A stretch of DNA of 64,000 bases from Hyalella azteca (GCF_000764305.2 NW_025943988.1:620001-684000); one strand, 5' to 3'; shown: positions 38,660-51,710, numbered from the stretch's first letter. Notes: generated by a model not told the origin, from the sequence alone. A program made the numbers and translations.

Positions 38660-38869
38660 ATATCATTCGATTCGTAAAGACCATATCTATCGACCTAGCT
38701 ATCGCATTTTTTGAATTTGTGCATGGTTCGTCTTATATATGGGGGAGAAGGGGGGGAGGGGGTAAAAAAGGTGAAAAAATGAGAAAAACGCGCATAAAAA
38801 AAACTATGGGGAAAATGAAAAAAGTGATGGTATAGTTGATAGGTATGGTCTTTACGAATCTAATGATAT
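38660..38869. repeat. 32-bp inverted repeat around a purine-rich tract
   Basis: The arm at 38660-38691 (contains GATTCGTAAAGACCATA) pairs with 38838-38869 (contains TATGGTCTTTACGAATC) with two mismatches. Between them, 38740-38835 is almost entirely purine on the plus strand (GGGGGAG, AAAAAAGG and similar). Confidence 0.8.
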
Positions 38870-39102
38870 GTGTCTCGATATTGTCGGACGATATTTGTGG
38901 GGGGAGATAGATTTTCTATAGTACCCGTTATTTGTCCGTTTTCTATGAATATCAGGTTTTCTATCAATTTTTTTCGAAAAATTCATAGAAGTGAAATGTT
39001 ATTATTTTTACATTTTACGTATGTATGTGAAGTTTCATGATGATCGGATAATAACTGTAGGAGTTATAGGCTACCTCGATTTAGGGTAGCAGGTCCCCTT
39101 AA

Positions 39103-42100
39103 GATCTATCCTCCTCATAAAATCATGCAAACCAAATAAGATCACAAAAATCTTCCATTTTTCGTGTGGATTTAAGGTAATTCCGGAGTTCCATGTCAAC
39201 ATTATGGCTGATCCCGGAAAAAAATTGACCAAAAATTCGAGATTAAAGCGATAGTTTCGTCCTCAAGAAATTCATTGGAGCTCGTAAGGTTTTCCTATCT
39301 GTTGGACCAATTAGATTTGAGGGCTAGCGCTACGACCATTACGAGCGTTAATTAAGCGGAATTTCAAGCATTAGCTTCACTATAATGACGTCATTGCCCT
39401 GTGATGTCGTAATCATGGCGCAGGAACGAAATATCAGACTTTCCTACGTAATAAAGAATTACTTTGGCAAATGGACTCGTGTCTCCAGAACGCTTTCTTA
39501 TTCAGTACACGCTTTCGAAAAGATGGAATGCAAAGCAATTTCAGGTAATACAAGCTGAACGAATTTGAAGTTCAGCTTGTATTATTAGTGGTATTGATTA
39601 CAGATGGATTTGGATGGGAAATTCAGCTCATGCATTTCAAATCGCTAAGCCTAGAGGATGACCTTTTGAATGAATTTTGGTGTTGAATATGAGCATATGC
39701 GTTGTTAACAAATAACAAGAGTCTTCATCCTTGATTTATGATTCATTTAAATTTTGAACTTTGCCATTGACTTCTTGAAATACAAGGCCGTGTCGTGAAA
39801 TGTTCTTGAAGAATAGCGAAACTACGCATGTGTAGTATAAAATTTAGAAATGTATCAAAGCTTGGGAATTTTTCATCATTTGTATTATCATAGGCCTCCT
39901 TGCATCCAGTAACCAGTCAGAGATGTGCAAGATGTCTGCGTTGCAATCCTTTTAAAGCCATAGATATTTAAAACTGATTCTAAATTTGATAATACTGACG
40001 CAGTGTCATAAAATATTTTTAGAATGAAAATAATTTAGGAAAATGCACAGTGAGTATATTTGAAATCCCCCAACCTAAAATTTGATTTAAAATTATTCAT
40101 TTTAAAATCAAACTGAAAAGTTTTTGAGACGTAGTCAAAGCTTTTACAAACCTCGTTGAGAAAACAGCAGCTGTAATAAAATATTTAACTTATATTTCCT
40201 CAAAATTTTTAGTACAATTTATATGATTTCTTGCAACCATAAATCTTCATCCGACGAACTTTCCTAATCCTTCAAAAGTATCCAAGCTTCAAGAGATTTC
40301 TGCTTTTTCTTCCAACTTATTAGTCAATATACGTAGAGAAAGCTATGGGTCGAACAAATTCTCGATATTTTTCGTAGGAAGCGAAGAAAGAGATTAAATA
40401 AACAAATAGCCATCAATGTAAATATTAAATATCACTGTGAAAATATACTGTAAAATTAACGAGCTTAAGTTTGGGAGAAAATACGTGGAACCTAATGGAA
40501 AATCCACCTGCAACATAATAGAAAGATGGTCCCCATAGTTGACTTGGCAGACGCTTTTACGATATTAAAATTCAAAGAATAAGAAGCAAATGTTAGTTCC
40601 TAATAATAGAATATTGCAGGAACATCAAATCCAACAGCAGATTGAAAAATTATATCAAGAGCTTTGACCAAGAATTTCTCAGAATTGAATGATTTTTCAA
40701 TTTTCAATGATTTACAACGAACTCGTAATTTATTTTTGAGACTCGTAACGAAATCGAATATTCTTATTCCCTGTAGAATTAGAAGCTATAAACGATTAAT
40801 TGACCCTGTCTACGTTGTAAGGCTGGCCAAATTGATTTGGTCTGCATGAAAAATAAACTAAATTATAATTATTCCTCTCCATTTTTATGGCATTTTTCAA
40901 ATCCGCAAACGGACTTCTTAAATTTTTATCGCGAATTTTCAAATTGACACGACTTCTTCACACGATTTTTCAGCACTTTACACTCGAAAATGATTTTAAA
41001 TTAAACTCTCTTGTTTAAGAAGAACTTTTTGTTTTAAATTTGTTGTGAGATGAATGATTATTTCTTAATCCTTGGTCTCAAAAATGAAACCTCCCGCAAA
41101 GAAAAACAAATTTAATCAACAAACGTAAATTTTTCAGCTCCCAGCTTAAACATTGATGAGAAAGGGTAATTATAGTTAAGATTAAAAGTTTAAGTAAATT
41201 TTTCCGGTAATTGAAAACCGGAAGTTTAATTTCTGGGTGTAACTGCGAATTTTTATTATCATAGAATTTTTAAGCATCGTAAAAGCGCGGCATTGTTCTT
41301 GTTTGTGAACATGAAACTTGATTTGCTTCGGTGATAATCGCCTACAGTTTTTGACAGTTCAAGTCATTGATTTCTCGCAATCTTATGAACAAAATTTTCA
41401 TTAATCATACATTTTTTCGTATAATCACTGAATTAGATGTTGATTGTATTATTATTGTCTGGACAGTTTTTCATCCAAATTTCACTTATAAAGTTCCTAA
41501 TACCCGTGAAACACCGTGATCATGGGCATGGGTGCTGCTCAAGAAATTTCATTCGCCTCAAAAAACGGAGCGCAAAATAGTTAAGCATAGATCAAAACAC
41601 TTACAGGTTAACTAAAAAATTTTTACTTATAAAGATCAATCACAATTTAAATTTCTGTTGTCATGTATCCATCATCCAACTCTACGGATTGTAAGATGAA
41701 TATTTAACTATCAAAATTTCCGCCGGATCATTTATGCTGACATGTGAAACACAGATATTTGTATAGATCTATGAATTAGCCGATACATTTGAGATAATCA
41801 TTAGTGCAATTGGTATCCTGTCTCATCGCTTCGAGAGCATCTCGGTCATCGGATTCTGAAAGTTTCAAATTGCAGAAGTTTTCTGAAGAACCAAACTCGT
41901 TTCAAAACAGCGCTCGGAATAACGTCACACACTTTCGAGTACGGACGTTATCGGAAATTTCCTACGCTGAAGATTTCAATACCACCGAAATTGTATATCT
42001 TCAGTTCTTCTTTCACTTTTTATCAATATTCTCAAGTAATCTATTCATTTAAAACATTTTAAAAGTTCGAGTGAAAAATTTATATTAGCATTATTAGTCG

Positions 42101-42430
42101 AAAGTTGTTTTCTAATAAAGTCATATAGGAGACTATGGATTAACTACAGATCAATTCTTGGTTAAAAATAAGATTGCGGACAAAAATTTTCGAGTGAGAA
42201 TGAGCTAACAACGAATCAGCCCCAATTAAACTGAAACGTCAGGATCATCTACTAGCAAAATCAGATTAGCAGCAATTAATAGGTAGATGAACAACTTTTT
42301 ATATAACAACTAAATTCATATTGCCATCCCATTATCCGTAACCCACTGGTATCTATTTCGTGGCGTAGGATTTTGGAGTTTTTGAAAGTTTTTCTCGTTT
42401 TTGAATGTTATGGGGCTTTAAATTTTGAGA
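39103..42430. other. Non-coding stretch
   Basis: No supported gene. It contains the hairpin at 39546-39584. A TGACGTCA site occurs near 39395. Frames of 61-82 codons are of chance length. Confidence 0.5.
39546..39584. repeat. Perfect 15-bp hairpin, 9-nt loop
   Basis: TAATACAAGCTGAAC (39546-39560) pairs exactly with GTTCAGCTTGTATTA (39570-39584). Confidence 0.9.
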
Positions 42431-42437
42431 GGAACAT

Positions 42438-42500
42438 GCAGTATATTCCATATTTTTTCCATATATTCCATATTCCATTCCATATTCCATATTGAGGAAC
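42438..42500 (+). repeat. Irregular TATTCCA-type short repeat
   Basis: CCATATT and ATTCCAT blocks repeat at 5-12 bp spacing. Low-complexity expansion. Confidence 0.7.
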
Positions 42501-42559
42501 ACATCCATATTTTTCATTAAATCTTCGAATTAAACTTTTAATGTTAAACCTTGTAGCTT

Positions 42560-42930
42560 TAAGTACTGACATAGCTCTATTTTTTTAAACATGTTGACGC
42601 GTCAAAACCTTATCTTGTGCACATTTAGAGCGGCCTGAGCTGCATTACGTTAAACTTGAAAGACTTGCGCACGTTGAAGCATACACAGAGCTGTATTTTG
42701 GAAACTTGATGCTAAAACTGTACTGCATTCTGCGATACCTGAAGCATCGCAAGAGAAACTTGAAGCTATTTCAGAGAAGTATACTGCGAAAAATGAAACA
42801 CCACTAGAGCTGTATACTGCGAAAGATAACGCAATACAACAGATTTATTTTCAAAAATTTCAAGCAGAGCTTGAGCAAAACTTGAAGCACTGCAAGCACT
42901 GCATTTCACGAAACCTGAAGCATTGCGGGA
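42560..42930 (+). repeat. Degenerate tandem repeat with CTTGAAGC / GAGCTGTATACTGCGAAA blocks
   Basis: Blocks such as CCTGAAGCAT, ACTTGAAGC, AGAGCTGTAT and ATACTGCGAAA recur in related order through the stretch, suggesting an old, heavily decayed tandem array with units of roughly 60 bp. Plus-strand frames are broken by stops. Confidence 0.4.
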
Positions 42931-43919
42931 CAGTATTTTTAGATTCGATTATGGGGACTGACGCTGTCATATTAAGGCGACCATTATTTATTGCCTGACA
43001 ATGGATTTCCTCACATCGAGTGTCAAATTTATCAGCATCGCTAGATAATAAATTCCTGAAATTATCGCTCCAAGATATCGAGGATGTGTACGGCAAAGCC
43101 TCCTTGATAGGATATGGAACCTTCACTGTGAAAATGTCTACCCATATATCATGTAAGGACAACCATATTTTAAATCTGTCAAAAATACCTGACACAAATT
43201 CTGAGACGAAACTTCAACCTATTATCCCAGGTTTTTAGTGAATGGAATAAAATAACTAAACTTAGAAATCATCGAAATAAAAATATAAATATTAAATTTG
43301 AAAATCAAAACAATAAAGTTAGCATTTAGTTATCAGTAGAGAAGAAATTAAATATGCTGAGATAGATTTTCCCTACTAAAATTCATGACAAACTGAATTA
43401 CATTATAAAAACATCAAATTTAAAACTTTGTTTGCTCAAAGATTCTATTTTATTCGTTCGTCGGCAAGGGAGCGAAGGCATTCGACATCTCATTTTTAAA
43501 ATTGGAAGCTCAATTCCGGAATTTGACTTCACTCTGATTTCCCTCGTGTAGGAATTAATCAGACAAATTATGTAGCTGGTCGCTGAAAGTGATATTTATA
43601 ACTTGTTCCTAAATTAAAACTGAATTAAAAAGGTTTTGCTGGATATGAGCGCAATCCTCGCTTGACCTGCAGGATAATATCAATTACGAAGCAATGGCGA
43701 CACATTATATTTGAATTCACTTCATTGCACCACTCTCATATAATCATTGGACCGAAATGAATACTGAAATTAAATTCCAAATAAATAATATAGAGGGGCA
43801 GGTTACAAAATAGATGTATTATTAGTGTTTGAGTTCTTGACTCAAGTTGTACTTTAAAGAGCCGAGTTCAAGGATACCACTAACAATAATAAAATAAATT
43901 ATTGGTTGAGGTTTAGGTC
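42931..43919. other. Non-coding stretch with overlapping open frames
   Basis: A plus-strand frame is open from about 42999 to the TAG at 43236-43238 (79 codons, no ATG near its start). An overlapping minus frame of 111 codons (43195-42860) starts at GTG. Both lack domain matches and splice support, so I make no gene call. Confidence 0.35.
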
Positions 43920-44000
43920 ATAGTGATTTAATAATAATTTATTAATAATGAATAATGTAATAATAATGAATAATGTAATTAATAATAATAATGAATAAGT
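43920..44000 (+). repeat. AAT-rich microsatellite
   Basis: Interrupted AATAAT/TAATGA triplets. Confidence 0.8.
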
Positions 44001-45094
44001 TAATTAGGTCCATTAAGTCCATCGTTTTCATCACCTCATTCAGAATGCAAGCGCATATATTAAAATGTATCTATAATTCTCTCATGCTGAAGCCCGTTCA
44101 TGAAGCTCGAATCCGCTGAGATTTTCGGTGATCGGATCACAAACAATAAAAACCTTGACGTTGCTGATGTATGCTGGACGAGCTTTCAATTGAATAATAC
44201 CAACGATCCATATGGTCTTTTGAATATACAATTAATTTCTGGTGGATGATGTTATTGGTGCGAGCGGAAATTTCTATCGAGCTTTGATAAGATTATTCTA
44301 GTGTGGCGTTGCATTGGTTGGTTCTGAATGGTTACATTTTAAAATCGAATTTATATGTTAATAGAAGTCACGATTTAAAATTGCTAGAATTTGTATCATT
44401 TTTACTTTTAAAATTTTCAAACCAATGTCGACTATAAAGTCTAATAAATGCACTGTGAATTGATATGAACAATTGATGATAACACAATTTACATCAATCC
44501 GTATTTAAGAATTTTAAAATAATTGATTTCTCTTCAGCAGACATTACTCCGATTTAAACGCCACGTGTGCAGTTTATTTACTGACGATTATATACCACAG
44601 CACTGATAACCGTAATTCTTAACGCGCGACACCATCTGTTGTAAATAAGGAATATCTGTTGACTGAAAATTACGCGTGTAGCTTGCCGTTGTCGTAAAGA
44701 ATAACCGTAGCAGTAAATCTGACACCCAAGCCTCAGGGGGAGAATCCGCGAGCAAGATTTTGTCGAGTTTCTGCGATGGACTTTATTGAGAGAATCGAGT
44801 TAAAAGATATAGCGTAGAATACATTTCAATTAGTAAACATAGATACATTTTTTTATAAATGAATGTTATTCCATGTCGTCTCATCATTGGATATAACTTT
44901 GTTAAGTTATTTGCTTTTTTTTTTTTGCTTGAGAAATGGTGTTTGAGGGAATCACTTCAATGCTGAACATACTCGCATATTTTCTTGCATTGCATCTACA
45001 TTAAAAGTAATAGTTAGAACTGGACGTTTCATAACAGCCGATTTTACCCTTTCTCTGAAATATTTTAACAATTACTGTCATATATACGACGAAT
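44001..45094. other. Non-coding stretch
   Basis: Nothing supported. A run of T near 44920 is noted. Confidence 0.5.
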
Positions 45095-45357
45095 CGTTTT
45101 ATCTGTTTCTTATGACAAATGCACTTGAAATGGGTTATCAAACCACCAAATTGTAAGCGGTATTCAATTTTATCTCACATATATCTTTCTTCTGTTTCTC
45201 ATAACAAATGCATTTAAAATATGTTATCAAATCATCAAATTATAGGCGCTTTTCAATTTTATCTCACATATGTCTTTTTTCTGTTTCTTATAGCAAATGC
45301 ATTTGAAATAAATTACCAAACCACCAAATTATAGGCAGTATTCAACTTAATCTTACA
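45095..45357 (+). repeat. 89-bp tandem repeat, 3 copies
   Basis: CTGTTTCT starts at 45103, 45192 and 45281, exactly 89 bp apart. Each is followed by AACAAATGCA-like and CAAAYCAYCAAAT blocks and then TTCAATTTTATCTCACATA. Copies differ at scattered positions. Confidence 0.9.
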
Positions 45358-46675
45358 AATATATTTACAAATAAAAATGGCATATTCCTAGCTTCACTTA
45401 TTCCATTTCTTTTAACACGCACAGTTCCCTCCTGAGCAACGCATAGAAAAGACGGTGGAAATTCATGCATGCAGCGAAGCTTCGTTTCAAGCCTCGCCTG
45501 CATCTCAAGTCCTGTGGAGTGAATCCAACGTGACAGAAAAATATGACTCTCCCTCATTCTCCAATGCGGGTACAGAACCGGAAAAACGAGAATGCGAGCT
45601 GTTAGATTGAATCTAGAACTTTACTTGCAATGCATGAAAAGCTATTGAGGGTCTTTCAGCGTGAGCTCTTTGGTGGTACTTCGCAAAGAGGTGGAAATGA
45701 ACTACTAACCGATGTAAAAACCAGAAATAACTTTACAGAGTATAGACTTAAATTTATATTCCTTGAGCGTGAAAACGAAGCAATAAGTAGATCACTTTTT
45801 TCTCAAATACACCTTAGACAGACTCGATGAAAATAGGTCTTGAATGGTTTCGTTACGAACCCTATATTCGTCTATGGCAAATGCCTCGTCATATCAAAAT
45901 AATTTTGCTGACGTTAAACGATTTGCCATTCCAAGTACTAATCGCATTAGAAATCACGCATCCAATCTTCATGGTCTATGGCATCTTTGGGCTACGAATA
46001 TCGTTAACGTCAAACTCAAGTTTGAATACGATCGAAAGAAATTGAACCGGTGAACAATTTGGGTTTTCTTATTCACATAACGTGATATTAACATACGTGT
46101 TGTCAGAGAAGTTCTGGAATTGTAAATGATTGTGCAAATGTAGTGTTTGTACATAAAATTGTTGTTGAATTTATACTTAAGAGAAAAAACTTTTTGTATG
46201 ATTTTTCATTTATCTGCGAATTTGATTATGGAACTAAATAACATTTGTCAATACTTTTAATTTAGTTTTATGTATTTATATTAGACCCTAATATTCTCTC
46301 GTATCCGTCATCAACGTTCATTTAGCAGTTAAATTTCAATCATATGTCGATGATTCATAAACAACTGAACGGATACGACTTGGGCAAGAATTTGTTTGAC
46401 GAACCCGAATAATGTTTTTCTTCATCGTTCTATTGATTAAAATACTTCGTAAGAGGAACATTCTTATTTTCTTGCTTGCAAAATTGTACATCTAATTTTT
46501 TCGAAAAATTTCACCCATCAATAGAATGAAATGCACTGCAAAAAAAGCATTATTTTGAAGCTTTAAATGCACTGCTGCAAACCTTATCCTTCCCTCTCGC
46601 CGCACGTGCTTCGATCGAGAAAATCGTACATTTTCATAATATTTAATTCTCTGAAATCTAATATATTTTTTACAG
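45358..46675. other. Non-coding stretch, unassigned frames
   Basis: Between 45630 and 46053 three plus-strand frames of 66-72 codons follow or overlap one another, the last ending at 46053. Translations are protein-like in places but I recognise no family, and the frames do not join without shifts. Confidence 0.3.
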
Positions 46676-46893
46676 CTATAAATAATAGCTTCGATTTTGA
46701 GATCGTGTTCGGGCGGGAAGACCTTGGGCAAGTATTTAATTGCAGGCATAGCTTAGACCAGCGGTCGGCCAGCTTGGAATTTTTCGATGCCCAAGAATTT
46801 GAGGTGCGTCGGCACAATAAATGGAGCTCGGGCGACGCCGTTAACATTTTCCTGCCGATATTGAACAATTTGTCCTTTAATATTAACTACTAA
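46676..46893 (+). CDS. Candidate 3' exon behind a strong splice acceptor (unknown protein)
   Basis: A strong acceptor, ATATATTTTTTACAG, ends at 46675. From there one frame is open (two bases of a split codon, then about 71 codons) to TAA at 46891-46893. The translation starts INNSFDFEIVFGREDLGQVF, is balanced in charge and hydrophobic residues, and has raised G/C in third positions compared with the flanks. An ATG frame covering 46567-46893 also reads through it. A donor-like G/GTGCGT occurs inside at about 46803, so an internal exon is also possible. The minus strand is open too, and no AATAAA signal follows closely. No domain recognised. Confidence 0.3.
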
Positions 46894-49800
46894 CTCTGTA
46901 GTAATTGAGAAATTACTCAAACCTGGTGCATTGTTGCGAGCCGATTTTTGTGGTATTGCTTCAGGGCTTCATGTTTATTGAAATTCGGGTAAAAATAGTA
47001 AGGAATTTTATGGGAAGCATGTTAAATATTTGAAAATAATTCCTAATTTCAATACATTTTTTATCTATCGATCATTTGATTGGAACTTGTGTTATACAAT
47101 ACAATCAATTAAACTCAAATGGTTTCACGAATGACCACAAAATGAAATTAAAATTTATTTCATTATATCAGTTTGAATAATATTTGGATAAATTTATATT
47201 AGTCAGAATAGATCACGGCGATTGATATAAAAGAGGCCAAAATAGTGAAATTTCATTTACTAAGGCCAAGATTTTCTAATAAAGTGTGCAACTTCTACGT
47301 TGATTTAAAAATTTCATGAGCAGAGACGTGATTAGTTTTTTAATAAAAATTCTACACAACATTGCGTTTAATTCAATATTGCTTTATTTTTAGTTTGCAT
47401 GAGGATAAAGTCCTGAAGAAACTATTATATTTCGAGCAATGTGTTCGCCAAGATTCATCACAAAAATCGTACTTCCAATTCGTTAAAATTTTTACGAGGA
47501 ATCATAAAACTTAAACGCATTTCTACTAATTTAATTTAAATCTTTTTTATCTATGAATTAAGATTTCTATTTAGTATGTCCTGTCCCTATTGTTCCGCCG
47601 TTATTAACAGCATACAATATATTTTCGCAATCTATAATCTCAATTATTGATTTTGTTTAATGACTCCCATTCTCCTTCTCAACCTCATAACGAGAGATCT
47701 CGTCTTGTGCTCGTCTAATTGATGGCCCGTTGGATTGCATCAGCTGCGTTGGTAAGATGGAAGCCTCAGACCCCGAGTCTGAAGTGACCTCTGAACTTGT
47801 ACTCCAAGTTCCTCCAATTATCTCGTCAATGGCCCTCTACAAAATCCAAGTGGTAACAAAAAACGCGATTTCGCTGAATAAATGCAAATTTTTCTAGCCA
47901 GGGAGAACGTTATGAACAAAAACAAGAAATAGAAAAATTTTAGCAGTAGTGTAATTTCACGAATTTGGTAATTAATTGCATTTTATTTGATTTCGATGAG
48001 AGTAAACGATGGATTTAACGGGTATTAAGTTCCCTGTTTTATAAACTCAATATCTATACATGTTAGCTGTAAAATTAATCCCAAGATCGTGATTGAAGAA
48101 AGTGCTTTTCTATCACTGCAAAAGATGTTCATATTTTATATATTGTCCTCTTACAATGCAATTGAGAAGTTTTCTTTAACCTCAAATAGTGATCATTTCA
48201 AATTCCTTCGAAATCTACCTCCATTCGTTTAGAGTTTTCGCTTTCTAGCATTCATTTTGAAAATCATATGGAAATCCCTGCAGAATTTTGTTCACTTCTA
48301 GCTAATGTATTGGAAATTTGCGCAATTTAGTGAGCAATATTGGCGATCTTATACAGCATCCTTGTTAACTGAAACGTCCAAAGGCTATTGGTACGGATAA
48401 TAAAACGAGAAGAACTGCCAGATACCGATTCAAGAGCCAGGAAAGTAGAGGATTTTATTGGTCATTATTGACGCTGTTTTGCCGTATCCGCTTCAGAATA
48501 TGGTTATTCCAGGCAGTTTGCGTATAGCTTCATGGCATTACGAAGCTTTTTTATGTCTTGCGATCGTCCTGAAGCTTGGCAGTCTCGCAAATCAGTCGAG
48601 TGTCAAATAACATCTCTAAGCAACTTCAGTGTTTCCGTATTCCTCTTTTTTCTCCGGAGTCGATGCGATTCCAATACAAATCAGTAGCAGTCCGGTGCCA
48701 ATAACATCTGTGCACCAAATTTCAACATCAGAGTCTAAAAAAATGTTCCAATCAGGCGGTTCGTTATCAGTTTTGATATCAACTTTATATTTGCATAAAA
48801 CAAAATTTAATTTTCTCCGATTTCTGCTTCTTCAAATTATGATCAGGCTTTTCGGGGTGGCTAAGAATCCTAAACAAAAATTTATAAGCTATTTATACAA
48901 TTTATCGGATGCCCGATTTATACGACGAGAAAATTATACGAAATTACTCTACGAAATGACGCGTTAAATCTAGAGCGGAAATCCTTTATTTTTCTACTGT
49001 GAAAACCAACCTAATTCAGCGTTCAAAACAATCGAATCTGAATCAGATGTATGTAAATTTACCATAACAGACTGCTATGTTCTTTTATACGATAACAACG
49101 TTTACATCTATGATATTTGACACCAGTAAATACAATATTCTGACTCCGAAATCTGCGTCTCTGACAACTGCAATGGACCGAATTTCCGATATATGCTCAT
49201 TGTTATCTGGACAGAAGTGTCAAAGAAGTTCTAAAAATATATAAATTGACAGGCGATGAATATTGGATTATATTCGAGCTGAATGGGCAGTAAAATGATT
49301 GAGATCGGACACTCGTGATATGGATTCTTATGAATACATGGAAATAGTGAAAGCTTTTGAGATAAAATTCTTGGGAGCTTTAGAACGACCGAATTGACTT
49401 TGAAATTTATCGTTTGAAAATTTATTCTGACATTTAGCCCACAAAATCGAACTATCATCCGGTTGAATAATTTATAGAATCATTTCGAAATCTGGTCGGA
49501 ATAGAATTATTCATCTACCTTAAAAATTATAATATAGTAGTTGAAAATTATCATTTTTTTGTCCATCAATAATAACTGATTGAGCAACGTAGTAGGCATT
49601 CAAGTGACCGTTATTTTTTGCCGAAGTACATATTGTAATTTGATTCATTTTCGGTCTTCTATGCATATTAAATTATGAAGTATGAAATTAACGTCGTATT
49701 TCTTATTATCGTAATTTCGTAATAGCATGGTATTTAAAAAAACGAACTAGGAAAAGTTGAAACTTCGACAGAGAGCGTTAAGTAATCGAATAAATTTACA

Positions 49801-49929
49801 TCAAGTGGATAAAATTTTTTTTCATTTTGAATCAATATATACGAATTTAATATGCCATACATATGAAAAAAAAAAAGAAAATTAATAATATGTTTAATAA
49901 TTGATATCAAATCCAGTGCCACTCATTCG
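46894..49929. other. Non-coding stretch
   Basis: No supported gene. A 112-codon plus frame at 48629-48967 follows a pyrimidine-rich CCTCTTTTTTCTCCGGAG. Its length is at chance level and its start is GTG. Less AT-rich patches lie at about 47690-47840 and 48360-48660. Confidence 0.4.
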
Positions 49930-49951
49930 AGTGCCTCGAGGCACTTTTTTT
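49930..49951 (+). repeat. 16-bp palindrome followed by a T run
   Basis: AGTGCCTCGAGGCACT is a perfect palindrome immediately followed by further T (seven in all). It looks like a stem plus T tract. In animal DNA a T run could stop RNA polymerase III, but no pol III gene is seen upstream. Confidence 0.7.
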
Positions 49952-51327
49952 CCTATTGATAACATCAATTGAAATCCGGAAACCGATGGTAAATAAAAAA
50001 ATTTGATCTAAGTAATTTTTTTATTATTAGTATTACTTTAGTGAATTATTATGCACTTTTATTAAATGACACGACTTAACTTTCAATTAAATGGACTAAA
50101 AAAACTAAAAATAATTTTGATCCAAGCCCGTTTAACTTTCTTCTAATTTGTTCACATTTTGTTATAACTGCCGCTAGAATCCTGCATGAAATATTAACAG
50201 AGAGTTAGTCATGTTTTGCAATGCATTTCACTTTTGTACTGTATAAAAACAAGAGTCGTTCCCGATTTTAGAGTTTAATGAAAATGTTGCCCTCTGTAAA
50301 TTGTATCAATATTTCTTACAAATCACAGCTAGTTCATTTTGAGTATTCCATCTGTTAGGGAAGTAAGATTCAATTTGAAAGCAATTTCATGAAGCCATAG
50401 TTTATGTTCGAAGAATACAAATTATATAGCGTTTCCGGATTATTAATTACTATCAGATTTTTAGCTGAATTACCTTCGATGCCAATGGGTAACTTCCATT
50501 TAGGATCATAGCAGAAATAAAAAATTGGGAATTTAAAGCTTTTAATGAACGATAAATAATTCTAGTTCTACAGTCATTTATTAGGAACACAGAAGAAAAT
50601 ATATGAACCATCCCTTATATACATATATCAATATATAAACTTCTATTTAAGCACAGATAAATTATCTACAGACCAACCCAAAAATATATACAAGTGAAAT
50701 AACTTATTTGATTTTGAATAATGTTTTATTATATTATTTTTCCTAAGCCAACAAGTTTGTAAAAATTCTAAAACTCGTGAGTTTCAATAATAGTCAGAGC
50801 AACATTTATTTGTAAACTAAGCATTAATGATTTGCATGTCGAAGGCGAAGGCTCATTTTTAACAGCACGCTGTGCAGCGTTTCAGCAATGATGAAATCAC
50901 ATAATACGTATTTCTTTACTCGTGTTCAATGCAGGTGACCATAATAAAAATGTAAAGCTGTATGTATTTTGTTGCTAGTTGAAACAAATTTTAAGCCGGG
51001 ATTATTCCTCCAATCCCGAATATATAAATACATTCATATATTGAGTTTAATATATTGCAAGGCTATGGACTAATTCATAGAAAAACAAGAATTTAATTTT
51101 CATCTTAAAGCTATTCAGCACTGTGGTGCCAGGATCCAAAATAAACAGATTCCATTGATTTATCAGATGTAAATGTCCTCTAATATTTTATTTAGATTAT
51201 TTCTTGGCAACCATTAAAACTTTTATCTCGAAGTAAAACTGATTAGTAAAATTTTACAGACAATAAACAATTCTTTTACTGCGTAGTTACACCAGGTCTC
51301 GAATTGAGGGGAAAACACGCATGGACA
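49952..51327. other. Non-coding AT-rich stretch
   Basis: Nothing supported. Confidence 0.5.
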
Positions 51328-51421
51328 TTATTATAATTATAATAATAATAATAATTATAATAGAATAATATTATGATAATAATATTATAATAATATTATA
51401 ATAATAATAATTATAATTATT
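51328..51421 (+). repeat. ATA/ATT microsatellite
   Basis: Interrupted ATA, AAT and ATT triplets with internal mirror and inverted symmetry (AATAATATTATT). Confidence 0.9.
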
Positions 51422-51710
51422 TGATTATATAGCCTCTTATGTAACTTAATTACTATCCAATATTTACACGTGCCAAAAATTTGCACTTGCGAACAAATGT
51501 ATTTTCGAACAAAGAACCTAGAATGGCATGTTATTCACCGATTCTGTTCACGAATATTAAGCTATCTCGGCTTGTGCATAATAAGTTAGTATGCATGCCA
51601 TCCCGAACGAAATTTTAAGTAACGCGCGCTGATTTTCGCCGATTATAGGGCATGGTTGTTGACTTTTCAACGGTTACATGAAGCCCACATTTAGTTTTAA
51701 ATCTAAACTG

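Larger units (their letters stand above)
38004..39102. mobile_element. 1.09-kb TTAA-flanked element with perfect terminal inverted repeats
   Basis: The left end TTAAGGGGACCTGCTACCC (38004-38022) is the exact reverse complement of the right end GGGTAGCAGGTCCCCTTAA (39084-39102). TTAA on both sides matches the target site used by piggyBac-type elements, though the inner terminus GGGG differs from the usual CCC start. Inside are a diverged direct duplication, an inner inverted repeat and a purine-rich tract (listed separately). The frames present (88 and 99 codons) are not transposase-like, so this is a non-autonomous element. Confidence 0.8.

Noticed and set aside
42860..43238. Overlapping 111-codon minus and 72-79-codon plus frames
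   Set aside because: Neither strand has splice support or a family match; overlapping open frames suggest local composition.
48629..48967. 112-codon plus frame after a pyrimidine-rich tract
   Set aside because: GTG start, no recognisable domain and a length expected once or twice by chance in the window.
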